Source of the DNA: a virus
IMG/VR virus record: IMGVR_UViG_3300045282_000198
Span: 1 to 50,982 of that record
Strand: one strand, 5' to 3'
Length of the DNA stretch: 50,982 nucleotides
Below, piece by piece: positions 27,380-36,241 of the stretch (its first letter is position 1; the number at the start of each line of letters is the position of its first letter). A program made the position numbers and the translations under genes. The notes under the pieces are model-generated. The model saw nothing but the letters and a program-made list of their open reading frames with translations, was not told the DNA's origin and did no database searches.

Positions 27380-28267
27380 TCAGTCCACCCAGAACTTGAT
27401 GCCCTTCGGCAGGGGTGTCCTGGCGGGTCTGGTCCCGGCGTGGATCTCGTTGAGGTAGACGGCCAGGTCGTGGCCGAACGTCCCGTAGTGGACCGCGGTC
27501 ATGCGGAGCAGCGTCGAGGGGGGTACGCCGAGCTTGGCGGCGAGCTGGGCGAGGGAGTACATCCCGGCGGTGATGTACTCGCCGTGACCGGTGAACCCGG
27601 CCGGCGGCGGCTTGGCGCCCTGGTAGGCGAGCGCGGCGAGGTCATCAATGCTCCCGTGGAACACGCTGCAGTCCGCCGTGCCGACGCCGGGGACGGCGTA
27701 GTGGTCGGTGAACTGCCACATCTGGTGCGGCGGATCCGGTTCCCGGGTGCCGTACGCGGCGACCCAGGTGACAGGCTGCAGCCCGTGGGCGGCGGCGTAG
27801 TTGAGGCCGGAGTAGTCCCACGGCGGGTCACCGAGCCCCGCGTTGACGGCCTTGGCCCAGGTGACCCACCGGGCCTGCTGGCTCCCGATGCCTTCCTCGA
27901 TGTCGGCGATGACCTTCTCACCGGGCCGCAGCTTCCCGAGCAGGGAGACCAGGGCCTTGGCCTGGGCGGTGATGTCCTGGTCGGCCCTGATGTAGGCGTA
28001 GATCCCGGTGAACCGGGCGCCGCCGGCGTGGAGGGCGTCGCGCCGCGCGCCGCCGTACCAGGCTTTGTCGGTGCGGGTGCCGTAGAGGGCGCGGATGACG
28101 ATGGCCTTGGACCAGCGGAGGTAGGCGGCGTCGGCGATGTCGGGCTGGAACTCTGAGATGTCGGCGAGCAGGACGACCGTGGCGGCGAGGCTGGGGTGTG
28201 CTGTCATGGGTGCCAGGCCGGTGGTTTTCTCGGTGCTGCCAGCGCGGAACGGCACGGGGTCGGTCAT
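27380..28267 (-). CDS. Endolysin, GH25-like with C-terminal binding domain
   Basis: A 295-residue lysin. Residues 30-215 are a GH25-type muramidase fold: LLADISEFQPDI at the first strand, FTGIYAYIRAD, the acidic VIADIEEG, VTWVAAYGTREPDPP and WQFTDHYAVPGVGTADCSVF. The C-terminal 70 residues (YITAGMYSLAQLAAKLGVPPSTLL...) resemble a LysM-like or peptidoglycan-binding module. The ATG at 28,267 has AGGAGT 5 nt upstream and overlaps the preceding stop (ATGA). It would cleave cell-wall glycan at lysis. Confidence 0.85.
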   Translation of the reverse strand: MTDPVPFRAGSTEKTTGLAPMTAHPSLAATVVLLADISEFQPDIADAAYLRWSKAIVIRALYGTRTDKAWYGGARRDALHAGGARFTGIYAYIRADQDITAQAKALVSLLGKLRPGEKVIADIEEGIGSQQARWVTWAKAVNAGLGDPPWDYSGLNYAAAHGLQPVTWVAAYGTREPDPPHQMWQFTDHYAVPGVGTADCSVFHGSIDDLAALAYQGAKPPPAGFTGHGEYITAGMYSLAQLAAKLGVPPSTLLRMTAVHYGTFGHDLAVYLNEIHAGTRPARTPLPKGIKFWVD

Positions 28268-28398
28268 GGGACTCCTGGGTGTCGGGTGCCGAGGTCGGGG
28301 CCTGCCGGCGCGGACGGCCGCCACCCGAGACGGCACACCGCGCACGCGGCGTCATCGTCGAGGGCGGCCCAGTTGCCGCACCGGTGGCAGTAGGCCAT
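28264..28398 (-). CDS. Tiny zinc-ribbon protein before endolysin
   Basis: A 44-residue protein with CHRCGNWAALDDDAACAVCRLGW, two CxxC pairs forming a compact zinc ribbon. ATGA overlap with the endolysin. Function unknown. Confidence 0.7.
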   Translation of the reverse strand: MAYCHRCGNWAALDDDAACAVCRLGWRPSAPAGPDLGTRHPGVP

Positions 28399-28432
28399 AG
28401 CGGCCCCCTCAGTCGGCTCCCGCCGCGGCGGG

Positions 28433-28786
28433 TCACTCCGGGGCGGCGGGAGGCTGGATCAGCGTCTTCTCCGGCGGCACGGGCGGTGGCCGCAGCGCCT
28501 CCGGGTCAACCCGGTCCGCCCAGTAGAGAGGCGCGACGGGCGGCGCGGCGACGAGCGGCTGCCCGTTGCCGTCCTTCGGATCCGCGACCGGGGTCACCTT
28601 GAACCGGGCGTACAGGAACGCGGCCGCACCCAGGGCGGCGACGATGACCTGCGGGTCGATCACGGCGTGGTGATGCGTGGCGTTCCAGATCATGACGACG
28701 GCCGCGTAGATCGCGGCGGCGGCTGAACCCAGGCCCGGCGCGTTCGTGCTGGGTGTCAGTGCGCGTTTCAAGAGAGCCTCACTCAA
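28433..28786 (-). CDS. Holin-like membrane protein
   Basis: A 117-residue protein with two transmembrane helices (about 20-38 and 46-64) and a Pro-rich charged C-terminal tail ending PPEKTLIQPP. Two-helix proteins with charged tails next to the endolysin are candidate holins. It is coupled to the next gene upstream by ATGA. Confidence 0.65.
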   Translation of the reverse strand: MSEALLKRALTPSTNAPGLGSAAAAIYAAVVMIWNATHHHAVIDPQVIVAALGAAAFLYARFKVTPVADPKDGNGQPLVAAPPVAPLYWADRVDPEALRPPPVPPEKTLIQPPAAPE

Positions 28787-29427
28787 TGATGGAACGCGGC
28801 GTAGATGCTGAGCGCGAGGACGATCGCCGCGATGATCAGGCCGTACACCTGGGTCCGCTGCGATGCCGCCTGGATCTTGGCCGCCTCTAGCGCGAGCGCG
28901 TCCCGGTCGCTGGTGCTGCTCTCCACGACCTGGGTTTTCTGGCCCTGCGCCTCGTACTGGGCGCGGCGGAGGTCCTGGATGTCTTTCTGGATCGGCTCGA
29001 GGGCGGCGGCGAGGGCGGCGGCGGTCTGCTGCCGTGCCGCCTCGACCTGCCCGCGGAGAGCTTCGGCGGACGTGGCGACCTGGGTGGCCAGGGTCGCCGC
29101 CTGGGCCGCGGACACCTCGGCGGCCCGGTTGACCGCGCCGACGTCGACAGCGCGGATCGCGTCGATGCGGGCGGTCTCGGCCTCGCGGAGCTCCTTCTGG
29201 TAGACCGACCGCAGCTCGGCGATGTACGTCGCGTGCTGCTCGCGCATCTCGCCGATCCGCCCGACGTACCTGGCCTGCATCTCGCGGAGGTCGTCCTGCC
29301 GCTTGATCGCGGCCTCGACCAGATCCAGGACGTTCTGGGTGGGATCCACGACCGGCGTGCCGAAACGGTCGACGCCGGGTCCGGGGCTTGCGCCCGGCGC
29401 CGCCCCGGCGGGGTCGCCAGTAGCCAT
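28783..29427 (-). CDS. Coiled-coil protein with C-terminal membrane anchor
   Basis: A 214-residue protein: a Pro/Gly-rich start, a long coiled coil (about 35-185, rich in Glu, Ala, Gln), and a C-terminal transmembrane helix (VYGLIIAAIVLALSIYAA). Proteins of this shape are common in actinophage lysis cassettes and may act as spanin-like or holin-accessory factors. Function not proven. Confidence 0.68.
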   Translation of the reverse strand: MATGDPAGAAPGASPGPGVDRFGTPVVDPTQNVLDLVEAAIKRQDDLREMQARYVGRIGEMREQHATYIAELRSVYQKELREAETARIDAIRAVDVGAVNRAAEVSAAQAATLATQVATSAEALRGQVEAARQQTAAALAAALEPIQKDIQDLRRAQYEAQGQKTQVVESSTSDRDALALEAAKIQAASQRTQVYGLIIAAIVLALSIYAAFHH

Positions 29428-29460
29428 GCCAGCCTCCCCCGGGTGCTCGCTGCCTCTCCG

Positions 29461-30264
29461 TTAGCAGTCTCCGGCCAGGTAGCCGCGCACATCATCGGTG
29501 GTGATCATGTCGGCACCCATGACGGCCAGCTTGTGCCATGCGGCGGGGTCGTCTGGTGTCCAGGCGTCCACCGCGATGCGGTCGCGGTGCAAACGGGCCA
29601 CCGTCGCGGCGGTCAGCAGCCCGAACGGGACATCCTCCTGGACGCTGCCGGCGGCGGGGGCGAACCCGCCGAACAGCAGCAGGTCCGTCCGGATCCGCGG
29701 GTCCGCCCGCCGCACCGCGGCGAGCACCGCCGGGTAGAACGACGACACCCGGTCATACCGCCACCCGGCCTGGCTGTCGTAGGCGCTGATGAACGCCGCC
29801 AGCTGCGCGGCGGTCAGGCTACCAGGGGAGATCTCCACCTCGACGTGGCCGTGGTTCCACCGGGCGATCTGCAAGTACCGCCCCAAGCCGGGGACGATCG
29901 ACGTGGTGGGGTCTTCGACGTCTGGCTGCTGGGTGAGGTGCATCGCGCCGAGCTGCGCCGCGGTGTAGCCGGAGATGAGGCCGGTGCGGGTGGTGGTCCG
30001 GTCGACGGTCCAGTCGTGCATGACGACCCAGGCGCCGTCCCGGCTGGTGTGGACGTCGGTCTCCACCCACGGGGCACCAGCCCGGAACGCGGCCTGCTCA
30101 CCGCCCAGGCTGTTCTCCGGGTAGGCGGAGTAGGGCCAGTGGAGGCCCTTGTGCGCGACCAGGACCGGGCATGCCACGGCAGCCGCGGGGGCGGTGATGC
30201 TGGTGCCCGCGCACGCGGCCAGGGTCATCACGGCAATAGCGGCCAGCGCTGCGACGAGCCTCAC
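29461..30264 (-). CDS. Secreted glycerophosphodiester phosphodiesterase-like lipoprotein
   Basis: A 267-residue protein with a lipoprotein signal (LVAALAAIAVMTLAAC) ending in a LAAC lipobox. The mature part is a GDPD TIM barrel: AHKG and YPENS (usual HRG and ENT), ETDVHTSRDGAWVVMHD, TVDRTT, VEVEI and a final MITTDD. GDPDs hydrolyse glycerophosphodiesters and can cut glycerol-phosphate polymers of the cell wall. It starts at GTG 30,264 in a GTGA overlap with the tail-fibre-like gene. A membrane-anchored enzyme among tail genes could act in envelope remodelling or exclusion of other phages. Confidence 0.85.
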   Translation of the reverse strand: MRLVAALAAIAVMTLAACAGTSITAPAAAVACPVLVAHKGLHWPYSAYPENSLGGEQAAFRAGAPWVETDVHTSRDGAWVVMHDWTVDRTTTRTGLISGYTAAQLGAMHLTQQPDVEDPTTSIVPGLGRYLQIARWNHGHVEVEISPGSLTAAQLAAFISAYDSQAGWRYDRVSSFYPAVLAAVRRADPRIRTDLLLFGGFAPAAGSVQEDVPFGLLTAATVARLHRDRIAVDAWTPDDPAAWHKLAVMGADMITTDDVRGYLAGDC

Positions 30265-30752
30265 CCGGCGCGAACCAGGCACAGCGACGACCCGACCTTC
30301 ACCGTGCACGCCGTCCCGTTCGACGTGTTCTGCGCCCACTGGAACTGGAACGTGCCGGGCGTCCCCACCGTCTGGACGGTGCCCTGCCAGAAAAGCGGGA
30401 CCTGCGCCACGCCGTTACCGGTGAACGTGACCGGGGTGGCGATGGCGCGGGTCGTCGCGCCGAACGTCGCGCCCGTGTTGAACCCCATGATCCCCGACTG
30501 CATCGTCGCGCCCGCCGGGCCGGTGAACTGCATCTTGATCTGGGCGGTGTCGTTGGCGATGAGCAGCAGGACCAGGTTGAACGTGTAGAGGGCGTTCGCC
30601 GCGACGGGCAGGAGCAGGGCCGTGTCGTTCACCAGCGTCGTCGAGGACGTGACGGACTGGTCCGACGGCTTCACGACCAGCGTCGGGACAAACCACGTGT
30701 TCACGTCGGAGGCGGTCAGGACTTGCCCAGGGACCCAGACGGGAAGCGCCAC
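30261..30752 (-). CDS. Minor tail / receptor-binding-type protein
   Basis: A 163-residue beta-rich protein starting MALPVWVPGQVLTASDVNTWF, an N-terminal motif seen in many streptomycete phage tail-tip proteins. The rest is Thr/Asn-rich with strand repeats, as in a small receptor-binding or fibre-head domain. It overlaps the upstream minor tail gene by 37 nt. Confidence 0.72.
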   Translation of the reverse strand: MALPVWVPGQVLTASDVNTWFVPTLVVKPSDQSVTSSTTLVNDTALLLPVAANALYTFNLVLLLIANDTAQIKMQFTGPAGATMQSGIMGFNTGATFGATTRAIATPVTFTGNGVAQVPLFWQGTVQTVGTPGTFQFQWAQNTSNGTACTVKVGSSLCLVRAG

Positions 30753-32104
30753 TCAAGTCTCCTGACCTGTAAGAACGCCAGCGCGTTCTGGTTGAGCTTG
30801 CCGGTGATGGCGTTATCCAGGGTGAGGAAGCTGCCGTATTTGGTGGCGTCGGCCATCGTCCATGTCGTCGCCCATTCCGATGTGATGGCGTTGTAGGTGT
30901 GGGTGATCCCGGCGATGAACACGTCGCGGGTGACGGTGAACGCCCCGCCGGAGGGCCGTTTGATGATGGTGATCCGGTCGCCCATGTCGCGGCCGAGGAC
31001 CTGCGGCCACAGATCCTGCGGCTGGGCGGCGGGGTCGACGGTGACCTGCTCGAACCGGTCCTCCCCGTCTTTGCTGATGTACAGGACCCACCCGGCCCAC
31101 AGGAACACCGTCAGGTCGTCCTGGAGGATCAGGTCGCTGCGGGGGTAGGTTCTCGGGAACAGGTATTTCGCGATGGACGCGGCGTCGGTGACTTCCTGCA
31201 TGACCGGGGTCCCGCCGCCTACCCGGGTGGCCTGGATGTCGTTCGCGATGGTCGTGTCATCATCGGCGCGGGAGATCCCGGCGCAGGGCAGTTCCGTCAC
31301 CCCCGACGGGAGGTCCCCGAATGTGGCCTGGGAGGTGGCGGAGCGGGCGCCGGAGATGAGGGAGAGCCGGTCGCGGAACACTAGCGTCCCGGCCCCGTCG
31401 ACGTAGAGCAGGCCGATCTCCGCGTCGGACGCCTGCTGCATCAGGCTGAGCGCCGTGTCACCCAGCGTGGTGGCCTGCACCGTGCTGTTCCCCGCGGCGA
31501 TGCTCCGGGCGCCGGGCGCGGTCCCGGTGTACCAGCCGGCGAGGTTGAGGATCCGGTTGACGCGGGCGCCGGACAGTTCCCCGGATCCGAGGGCGCCCCC
31601 GGCGGCGAGGTTGATCCCGGCGAGGACCTTGAACCCGTCCGTCGCGGCCAGCGTCCACTCGGAGTAGCCGGCGTTGTACGGGTCGGCGGTCTCGGTCCAG
31701 GAGTCGGCGAACCCGGAGAACAGCGGGTACCCCACGGCGCCGAAGTTCGCGCGGATCCGGACGGGGATCATCGCGTGGACCTGCGACACCCCTCCGGACA
31801 CATAGGGGGAGCCGGGGTTGTCGGGGTCGAACCGGCCGTCGGAGTTGTCGAGGAGGATGCTGGCGGTGGCCGCCTGGAACTGGAGCAGCGGCCCCTGCAC
31901 CCGCGTCGACGGGCGGGTGACCGTGAACCCGAGGACATAGGGGGAAATGTCGGTCCAGGTGCCGCCGTCGCCGAGGACGTCGGTGTCGAGCAGCCCGAAA
32001 CTGGCATCGTTCAGGAGGAACGTGCCGGGCCCGGATACGGGTTCGGCGGGGACGAGGGCGGCCTCGACGACGATCATCGGCAGGACCGGCAGCGGCGTGG
32101 TCAC
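30716..32104 (-). CDS. Minor tail protein (baseplate hub-like)
   Basis: A 462-residue protein. WTDISPYVLGFTVTRPSTRVQGPLLQF opens a beta domain typical of distal-tail/hub proteins. Later regions include FSGFADSWTETADPYNAGYSEWTL and, at the end, DRITIIKRPSGG and VFIAGITHTYN, a pattern of gp27-like tail-associated proteins. GTG start at 32,104 in a GTGA overlap with a 56-residue gene. Confidence 0.8.
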   Translation of the reverse strand: MTTPLPVLPMIVVEAALVPAEPVSGPGTFLLNDASFGLLDTDVLGDGGTWTDISPYVLGFTVTRPSTRVQGPLLQFQAATASILLDNSDGRFDPDNPGSPYVSGGVSQVHAMIPVRIRANFGAVGYPLFSGFADSWTETADPYNAGYSEWTLAATDGFKVLAGINLAAGGALGSGELSGARVNRILNLAGWYTGTAPGARSIAAGNSTVQATTLGDTALSLMQQASDAEIGLLYVDGAGTLVFRDRLSLISGARSATSQATFGDLPSGVTELPCAGISRADDDTTIANDIQATRVGGGTPVMQEVTDAASIAKYLFPRTYPRSDLILQDDLTVFLWAGWVLYISKDGEDRFEQVTVDPAAQPQDLWPQVLGRDMGDRITIIKRPSGGAFTVTRDVFIAGITHTYNAITSEWATTWTMADATKYGSFLTLDNAITGKLNQNALAFLQVRRLEWRFPSGSLGKS

Positions 32105-32271
32105 GACCGCCGGCCGTACGTGCGCTGGATGTAATCCCGGCCCCACCGGATCTGGGCGGCAGCGTCGACTGGCGGACCTGTGATACCCCGCGGGCCGGAG
32201 TCGTACCGGGCGAAGACCTCTTGCAGATCCTCGTCCTCTTCGCAGAAGTTCTCCGCGTCGTCAGGAGTCAC
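32101..32271 (-). CDS. Small ORF with partial transglycosylase motif
   Basis: A 56-residue protein from GTG 32,271, overlapping the tape-measure stop (GTGA) and the minor tail start (GTGA). Its C-terminal half, AAAQIRWGRDYIQRTYG, closely matches AATQIRWGLGYIKSNPNYG at the end of the tape measure's transglycosylase domain. The N-terminus is acidic (CEEDEDLQEVF). It may be a duplicated fragment that works with the tail lysozyme. Confidence 0.68.
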   Translation of the reverse strand: MTPDDAENFCEEDEDLQEVFARYDSGPRGITGPPVDAAAQIRWGRDYIQRTYGRRS

Positions 32272-35027
32272 GACCGCCAGCCCTTCCCGGAGCGCTTCTC
32301 GAACTCCTTGATGGCGGTGACGACGGCGCGGCCGGTGTCGGCGGGGCGTGCCAGCGGTGAGGACTGCACGTTGATCACATATGTGGTGCCGCCGCCGCGG
32401 CCGGGGGGGATGACCTGCTCGGGGCGGCCGGTGCCGTTGTAGGCGAGGGACAGGCCCGGCATCAGCCAGCCGCCCCGGTCGTACCAGTGCGGGGACCGGG
32501 ACAGCCACAGCGAGTAGGCGCGGGCCGGGGAACCGTAGTTCGGGTTGCTCTTGATGTAGCCGAGGCCCCACCGGATCTGGGTGGCCGCGTTGGTCCGCCA
32601 GTCCGCCCCCGCCGAGGCCATCTTCGAGGCGGGCAGCGACTGGGGGATCCCGTAGGCTCCTGAGCTGCGGTTGAGGGCGTTCCATCGCCAGCCGCTCTCG
32701 CCGTTCCAGAGGGCCTGGAGGGGCGGGAACTGGTTCTGCCCCCACCCGTACGCCCACAGGATCGACTTGGCGAACGCCTGTGCCGCCGCCGCGCCCGCTC
32801 CGATCGGCCCGCCGGACGGGACCCCGCTGATCCCGGCGAACGGGTTGAACGCGGCCGCGATCGCGGCCGCCATCGCCTGCACGGCGGCACGCGTCTCGGC
32901 GGTCAGCGCCGCGCCAGTGCCCGCCGCGACAGCGCCGGAGACTGCCCCCGGCATGGCGGCGGCCTGCCGCCCCAGCGTGGCGAGCCCCCCGGCCGCGAAC
33001 CCGGGCAGCCGGCCCCGCAGGTGGTCGACCGCGCCGGCCCGCACCATGCCCGCGGGGACGACCACCTCACCCCTGGACAGCATCGCGGGCACGTCATCAG
33101 CGGCCGGCCCGGTACCCGCCCGGATCAGGCCGCCGCCGGCCAGCCGGGACAGCATGATCAGCTTCGCGGCCTGCCCCGGCGACGCGACTTTCACCCCGCC
33201 CTGTCCCGACGCGATCATCTGCAGCGTCACGGTCTTGCCGTGGATTGAGTCGAAGTCCTTCTGGATCTGCCCGATGCGGCGGCGGACATCAGCCTGGATG
33301 GCGGCCATCGACCCGCCGATGTCCTTAGCGGCAGCCCGGAACGGGGCGCCCAGCGGGCCGGGGAGCTTCCCCATGATGTTCAGGATGTACTGCACGCCGC
33401 GCAGGAACGTCAGCTTGATGTCGTCCCATTTGATGCCGACCAGGTTCTTGAAGATGTCGAACGACTTGGCCAGGACGTTCATCAGGACATCCCACAAGTG
33501 GGACACCTGATGCCGGGTGATGTCGAAGCTGTTCACCAGGAAGTGGCCCAGGTCGTCCCACATCTTGCGGACCGGCTTGGAGAAGTGGTCCAGGATCGTG
33601 TTGGCCCACCCGGACGCGGAGAAGTTCAGGATGCCGCCGACGCCCTCGAGCAGTTTCGGGAGGTCGGAGATCGCTGTTTTCCAGCCTTTGGAGATGTCCC
33701 GGCGGATTTCCAGGAGGATCCCCGCGGCGATGGCCGCGCCGGCGGCGGCGAACGGGCCGGCGGCCGTGCCCGCCCCGGTGGCGGCGGCACCCAGCCCGAC
33801 TAGCTTGATCCCGACGGTCACCACGCCCATCTTGTTCAGGATCAGCATCGCCCCCGCCACTGAGAACAGCGGCTTCGCCAGGCCCGGCGGGAGCTTCGCG
33901 ACGAGCGCGAAGAACTGGGACATGACCTGTATCTCGGATGTCCCCCCGGCGGTGAGCCCGGGGGCCATCGCCTTCAGCGCCCCGCCGATGTTCTTCAGCA
34001 GCCCCCCGACGGCGGAGCCGTTCTGGGAGAACCACTGCATGAACTTGGTGATGTCGTCGGATGCCTTCTTGCTGGACGCCCACGTCGCCACTGCCGGGCC
34101 CAGCCCGGCGATCCACCCGATCGCCTTCTGGATCAGCGGGTTGAACTTCGGCAGCAGCGTGATGAACGCGTTGATGAAGCCGATCAGGGCGCTGCCGATC
34201 GCGCCGGCCGCCTTCGACCCGGTGTTCGCGATGAAGTCCCGGAACTTGGTAAACGCCGGCGATTTGATCAGGGCGTCGAACTGGCCGCCCAGCTTGCCGA
34301 TCACCGGGGCGACCTTCGCGATGATGGGCCCCAGCTTGCCGGTCAGGTCGGTGACGGACTTCAGCCACGGCTGGAGCGCCCCGGCGACGACGGGGGTCTG
34401 CGCGGCCTTCACCGCGTCCCACGAGTTCGCCATCGCCCCCAGCTGCTTGCTCAGGGCGATCTGGGCGGGGGACATGCCCGCGTACGCCTTCGCGATGGCC
34501 AGCTGCTCGGCCTTGAACGCCTTGGCCGGGGGGACCCCGTTCGCGATGGCGATGTTATAGGCGTTCTGCGCCTTCTCAACAGCCCCGGCGGCCTTCTTCG
34601 CATCGGCGAACACCGGCTTGGCGACCGCGCCGAACGCGGCCAGGGCCCCGGCGGCGGCGGTGAACGCCCCCGCCAGCCCCGCGGCCGCGCCCGCCGCGAC
34701 GCCGCCCAGCACGCCGGCGGCCGGGGCCAGCGCCACCGCCGGGCCTAGCAGCCCCGGATTCAGATTCAGGCCGCCTAGCGCCTTCTTCAGCTCGGAGTTG
34801 TCAACCTTGACCTTGACCGTCGCGGTGCGGTCCTTCGTCGCCTCGGCGAGCTGCGCCCGGAACACCTTCAGCCGCTCGCTCGCGGCAGCCGAGTTTATCT
34901 TCAGCTTGTACTCGGGGAACGCCTTGCGAAGTTCCTCGGCCCGCTTGCTGATGTCGTCGAGCTTCGCCTTCGACTCGCGGTCGCCCTTGACGCCGATGTC
35001 GACTTCTACTGACTTGACCAGGACCAC
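32268..35027 (-). CDS. Tape measure protein with C-terminal SLT domain
   Basis: A 919-residue protein, the longest in the genome, which sets tail length. It has coiled segments at the N-terminus (DRESKAKLDDISKRAEELR), several hydrophobic stretches (about 100-150, 330-440), and a C-terminal soluble lytic transglycosylase domain with the catalytic Glu in LWNGESGWRWNALNRSSGAYGIPQ. The last part would locally open peptidoglycan at infection. I chose GTG 35,027 because GGGAGG lies 7 nt upstream, overlapping the end of the frameshifted chaperone. Confidence 0.92.
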   Translation of the reverse strand: MVLVKSVEVDIGVKGDRESKAKLDDISKRAEELRKAFPEYKLKINSAAASERLKVFRAQLAEATKDRTATVKVKVDNSELKKALGGLNLNPGLLGPAVALAPAAGVLGGVAAGAAAGLAGAFTAAAGALAAFGAVAKPVFADAKKAAGAVEKAQNAYNIAIANGVPPAKAFKAEQLAIAKAYAGMSPAQIALSKQLGAMANSWDAVKAAQTPVVAGALQPWLKSVTDLTGKLGPIIAKVAPVIGKLGGQFDALIKSPAFTKFRDFIANTGSKAAGAIGSALIGFINAFITLLPKFNPLIQKAIGWIAGLGPAVATWASSKKASDDITKFMQWFSQNGSAVGGLLKNIGGALKAMAPGLTAGGTSEIQVMSQFFALVAKLPPGLAKPLFSVAGAMLILNKMGVVTVGIKLVGLGAAATGAGTAAGPFAAAGAAIAAGILLEIRRDISKGWKTAISDLPKLLEGVGGILNFSASGWANTILDHFSKPVRKMWDDLGHFLVNSFDITRHQVSHLWDVLMNVLAKSFDIFKNLVGIKWDDIKLTFLRGVQYILNIMGKLPGPLGAPFRAAAKDIGGSMAAIQADVRRRIGQIQKDFDSIHGKTVTLQMIASGQGGVKVASPGQAAKLIMLSRLAGGGLIRAGTGPAADDVPAMLSRGEVVVPAGMVRAGAVDHLRGRLPGFAAGGLATLGRQAAAMPGAVSGAVAAGTGAALTAETRAAVQAMAAAIAAAFNPFAGISGVPSGGPIGAGAAAAQAFAKSILWAYGWGQNQFPPLQALWNGESGWRWNALNRSSGAYGIPQSLPASKMASAGADWRTNAATQIRWGLGYIKSNPNYGSPARAYSLWLSRSPHWYDRGGWLMPGLSLAYNGTGRPEQVIPPGRGGGTTYVINVQSSPLARPADTGRAVVTAIKEFEKRSGKGWRS

Positions 35028-35031
35028 GCGG

Positions 35032-35558
35032 TTACCTCCCGTCCCGTGCGGCCTGGTGCCGGTCGGCTGCGGCCTGGGCGTCGACAGCATCGGTGAGCGC
35101 AGCGAAGTCCGCCACGGTCAGGGCGTCCGCCGCAGCCGGGGGCACGCTGAAATCCCGGGCCAGGGGGACCAGGTACCGGGCGCGGAGCAGGCTTACCCGC
35201 TGGGTGACGACACGGGGTCGGACGTCCGGCCGTTCGATTCCGCGGCGGGAACGGTAGGGCCCGGCCCCGCCTCCGCTTTCGCGGCCTCAGCCTCGGCCTT
35301 GACCGCCACCTCGAACGCCTTGCTCAGCTTCGCGATCTTGAAATCCACGTCGGCGATGGGGGTCTGGTCGCCGCCGCAGAGGATCAGCCAGCCCAGCGCC
35401 TGGTACGCGGCGAGGTTCCCGGTGCCGATGCCCTTCTCGAACTGCTCGAGGGGCCCGCCGATGTGCTTCTCGATCTTGATGGCCTGCTTGACGGTCAGGT
35501 CGTCCAGGTCGAACTCGTAGACGGTGCCCTCATAGTCGATGATCAAGGCGTTCCTCAC
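35032..35558 (-). CDS. Tail assembly chaperone GT fusion (-1 frameshift)
   Basis: The frameshifted partner of the chaperone at 35,193-35,558. A slippery GGGCCCT (35,262-35,256 on the minus strand, in the correct G GGC CCT phase) lies near its end. Shifting -1 gives an open frame of about 75 further residues, with RARYLVPLARDFSVPPAAAD and a stop at 35,032-35,034 beside the tape-measure ribosome site. This is the classic G/GT layout before tape measure genes in siphoviruses. Confidence 0.82.
35193..35558 (-). CDS. Tail assembly chaperone G
   Basis: A 121-residue protein, the unshifted product. It starts at GTG 35,558 (GTGA overlap) with ALIIDYEGTVYEFDLDDLTVKQAIKIE. The protein coats the tape measure during tail assembly. 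Its C-terminus is an Ala/Glu/Pro-rich linker from which the ribosome can shift at GGGCCCT. ATG starts are absent in this frame, so GTG is the only good choice. Confidence 0.85.
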   Translation of the reverse strand: MRNALIIDYEGTVYEFDLDDLTVKQAIKIEKHIGGPLEQFEKGIGTGNLAAYQALGWLILCGGDQTPIADVDFKIAKLSKAFEVAVKAEAEAAKAEAGPGPTVPAAESNGRTSDPVSSPSG

Positions 35559-35983
35559 TTGTAGCCGAGCTGGTGAGCCCAGTCGTCGATGATGCCGGCG
35601 AAGATGCGGACCATCTCGTCCTGTTTCGCGTCGACGGCCTGGGCGAGGAACGGGCGGACGGGGATCTGCTTCGCCCACGTCCAGCCGGGGGGCACGTGAT
35701 GGTAGTGGCCGCGGCCCCCGACTAGCGGGCCGCGGCGGCGGGGGCCGCGGGCGTAGACGGGGTGGGAGCGGGGCAGCCCGGACGGGTAGCCCTCCATCGT
35801 CAGCGCCTGCGGAGCGCGGGCGCCGCCGGCGGCGATGGTGATGCGGGACGCGCCGCCCTGCAGCCTGACCGAGGCGGGGACGCGGCGGGACCAGGCTGCG
35901 GACCGGCGGCGGGCGTCCTCCGCGATGGGTTCGGCCGCCTTGCGGAGCCGGTCGGCCAGGATCGCCTGATCAGCGCCGGGCAT
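35555..35983 (-). CDS. Tail completion / HK97 gp10-like protein
   Basis: A 142-residue protein with a helical N-terminus (QAILADRLRKAAEPIAEDARRR) and the C-terminal VRPFLAQAVDAKQDEMVRIFAGIIDDW typical of HK97 gp10-like connector proteins. Between them is a basic RGPRRRGPLVGGRGHYHHVPPGWTW segment. In most siphoviruses this gene precedes the tail tube, but here it follows it. Possibly a displaced neck protein. Confidence 0.7.
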   Translation of the reverse strand: MPGADQAILADRLRKAAEPIAEDARRRSAAWSRRVPASVRLQGGASRITIAAGGARAPQALTMEGYPSGLPRSHPVYARGPRRRGPLVGGRGHYHHVPPGWTWAKQIPVRPFLAQAVDAKQDEMVRIFAGIIDDWAHQLGYK

Positions 35984-36017
35984 AGCCGCACCTCCGTTCG
36001 CGTGGCATCATGAGCGC

Positions 36018-36122
36018 ATGTGGCACATACTGCTGGCCGTTGACTTCTTCGGGCTGCTCGCCGCCCTGCTCGCCGCGTTTCTCATCTCGCGGCGCATCGG
36101 CGCATGGCGGGCCCGGCGGTAA
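36018..36122 (+). CDS. Tiny membrane protein, opposite strand
   Basis: A 34-residue peptide with one transmembrane helix (LLAVDFFGLLAALLAAFLIS) and a very basic tail (RRIGAWRARR). It is a plus-strand frame in the 258-bp gap between two late minus-strand genes. A second, Arg-rich plus-strand frame (36,104 on) follows but lacks a convincing stop. No promoter box is evident. Confidence 0.45.
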   Translation: MWHILLAVDFFGLLAALLAAFLISRRIGAWRARR

Positions 36123-36241
36123 GGACCCGGCGGCGGACGTGGAGGCCGCTCATCCGGCAGCGGCTGTGGTTCCCCCGCCGCCGCCCGCGGCTATCCCGGC
36201 CCGGTGAGTGGGCGTGGCCCAGACGCCGGCGCCGGGCAGGC

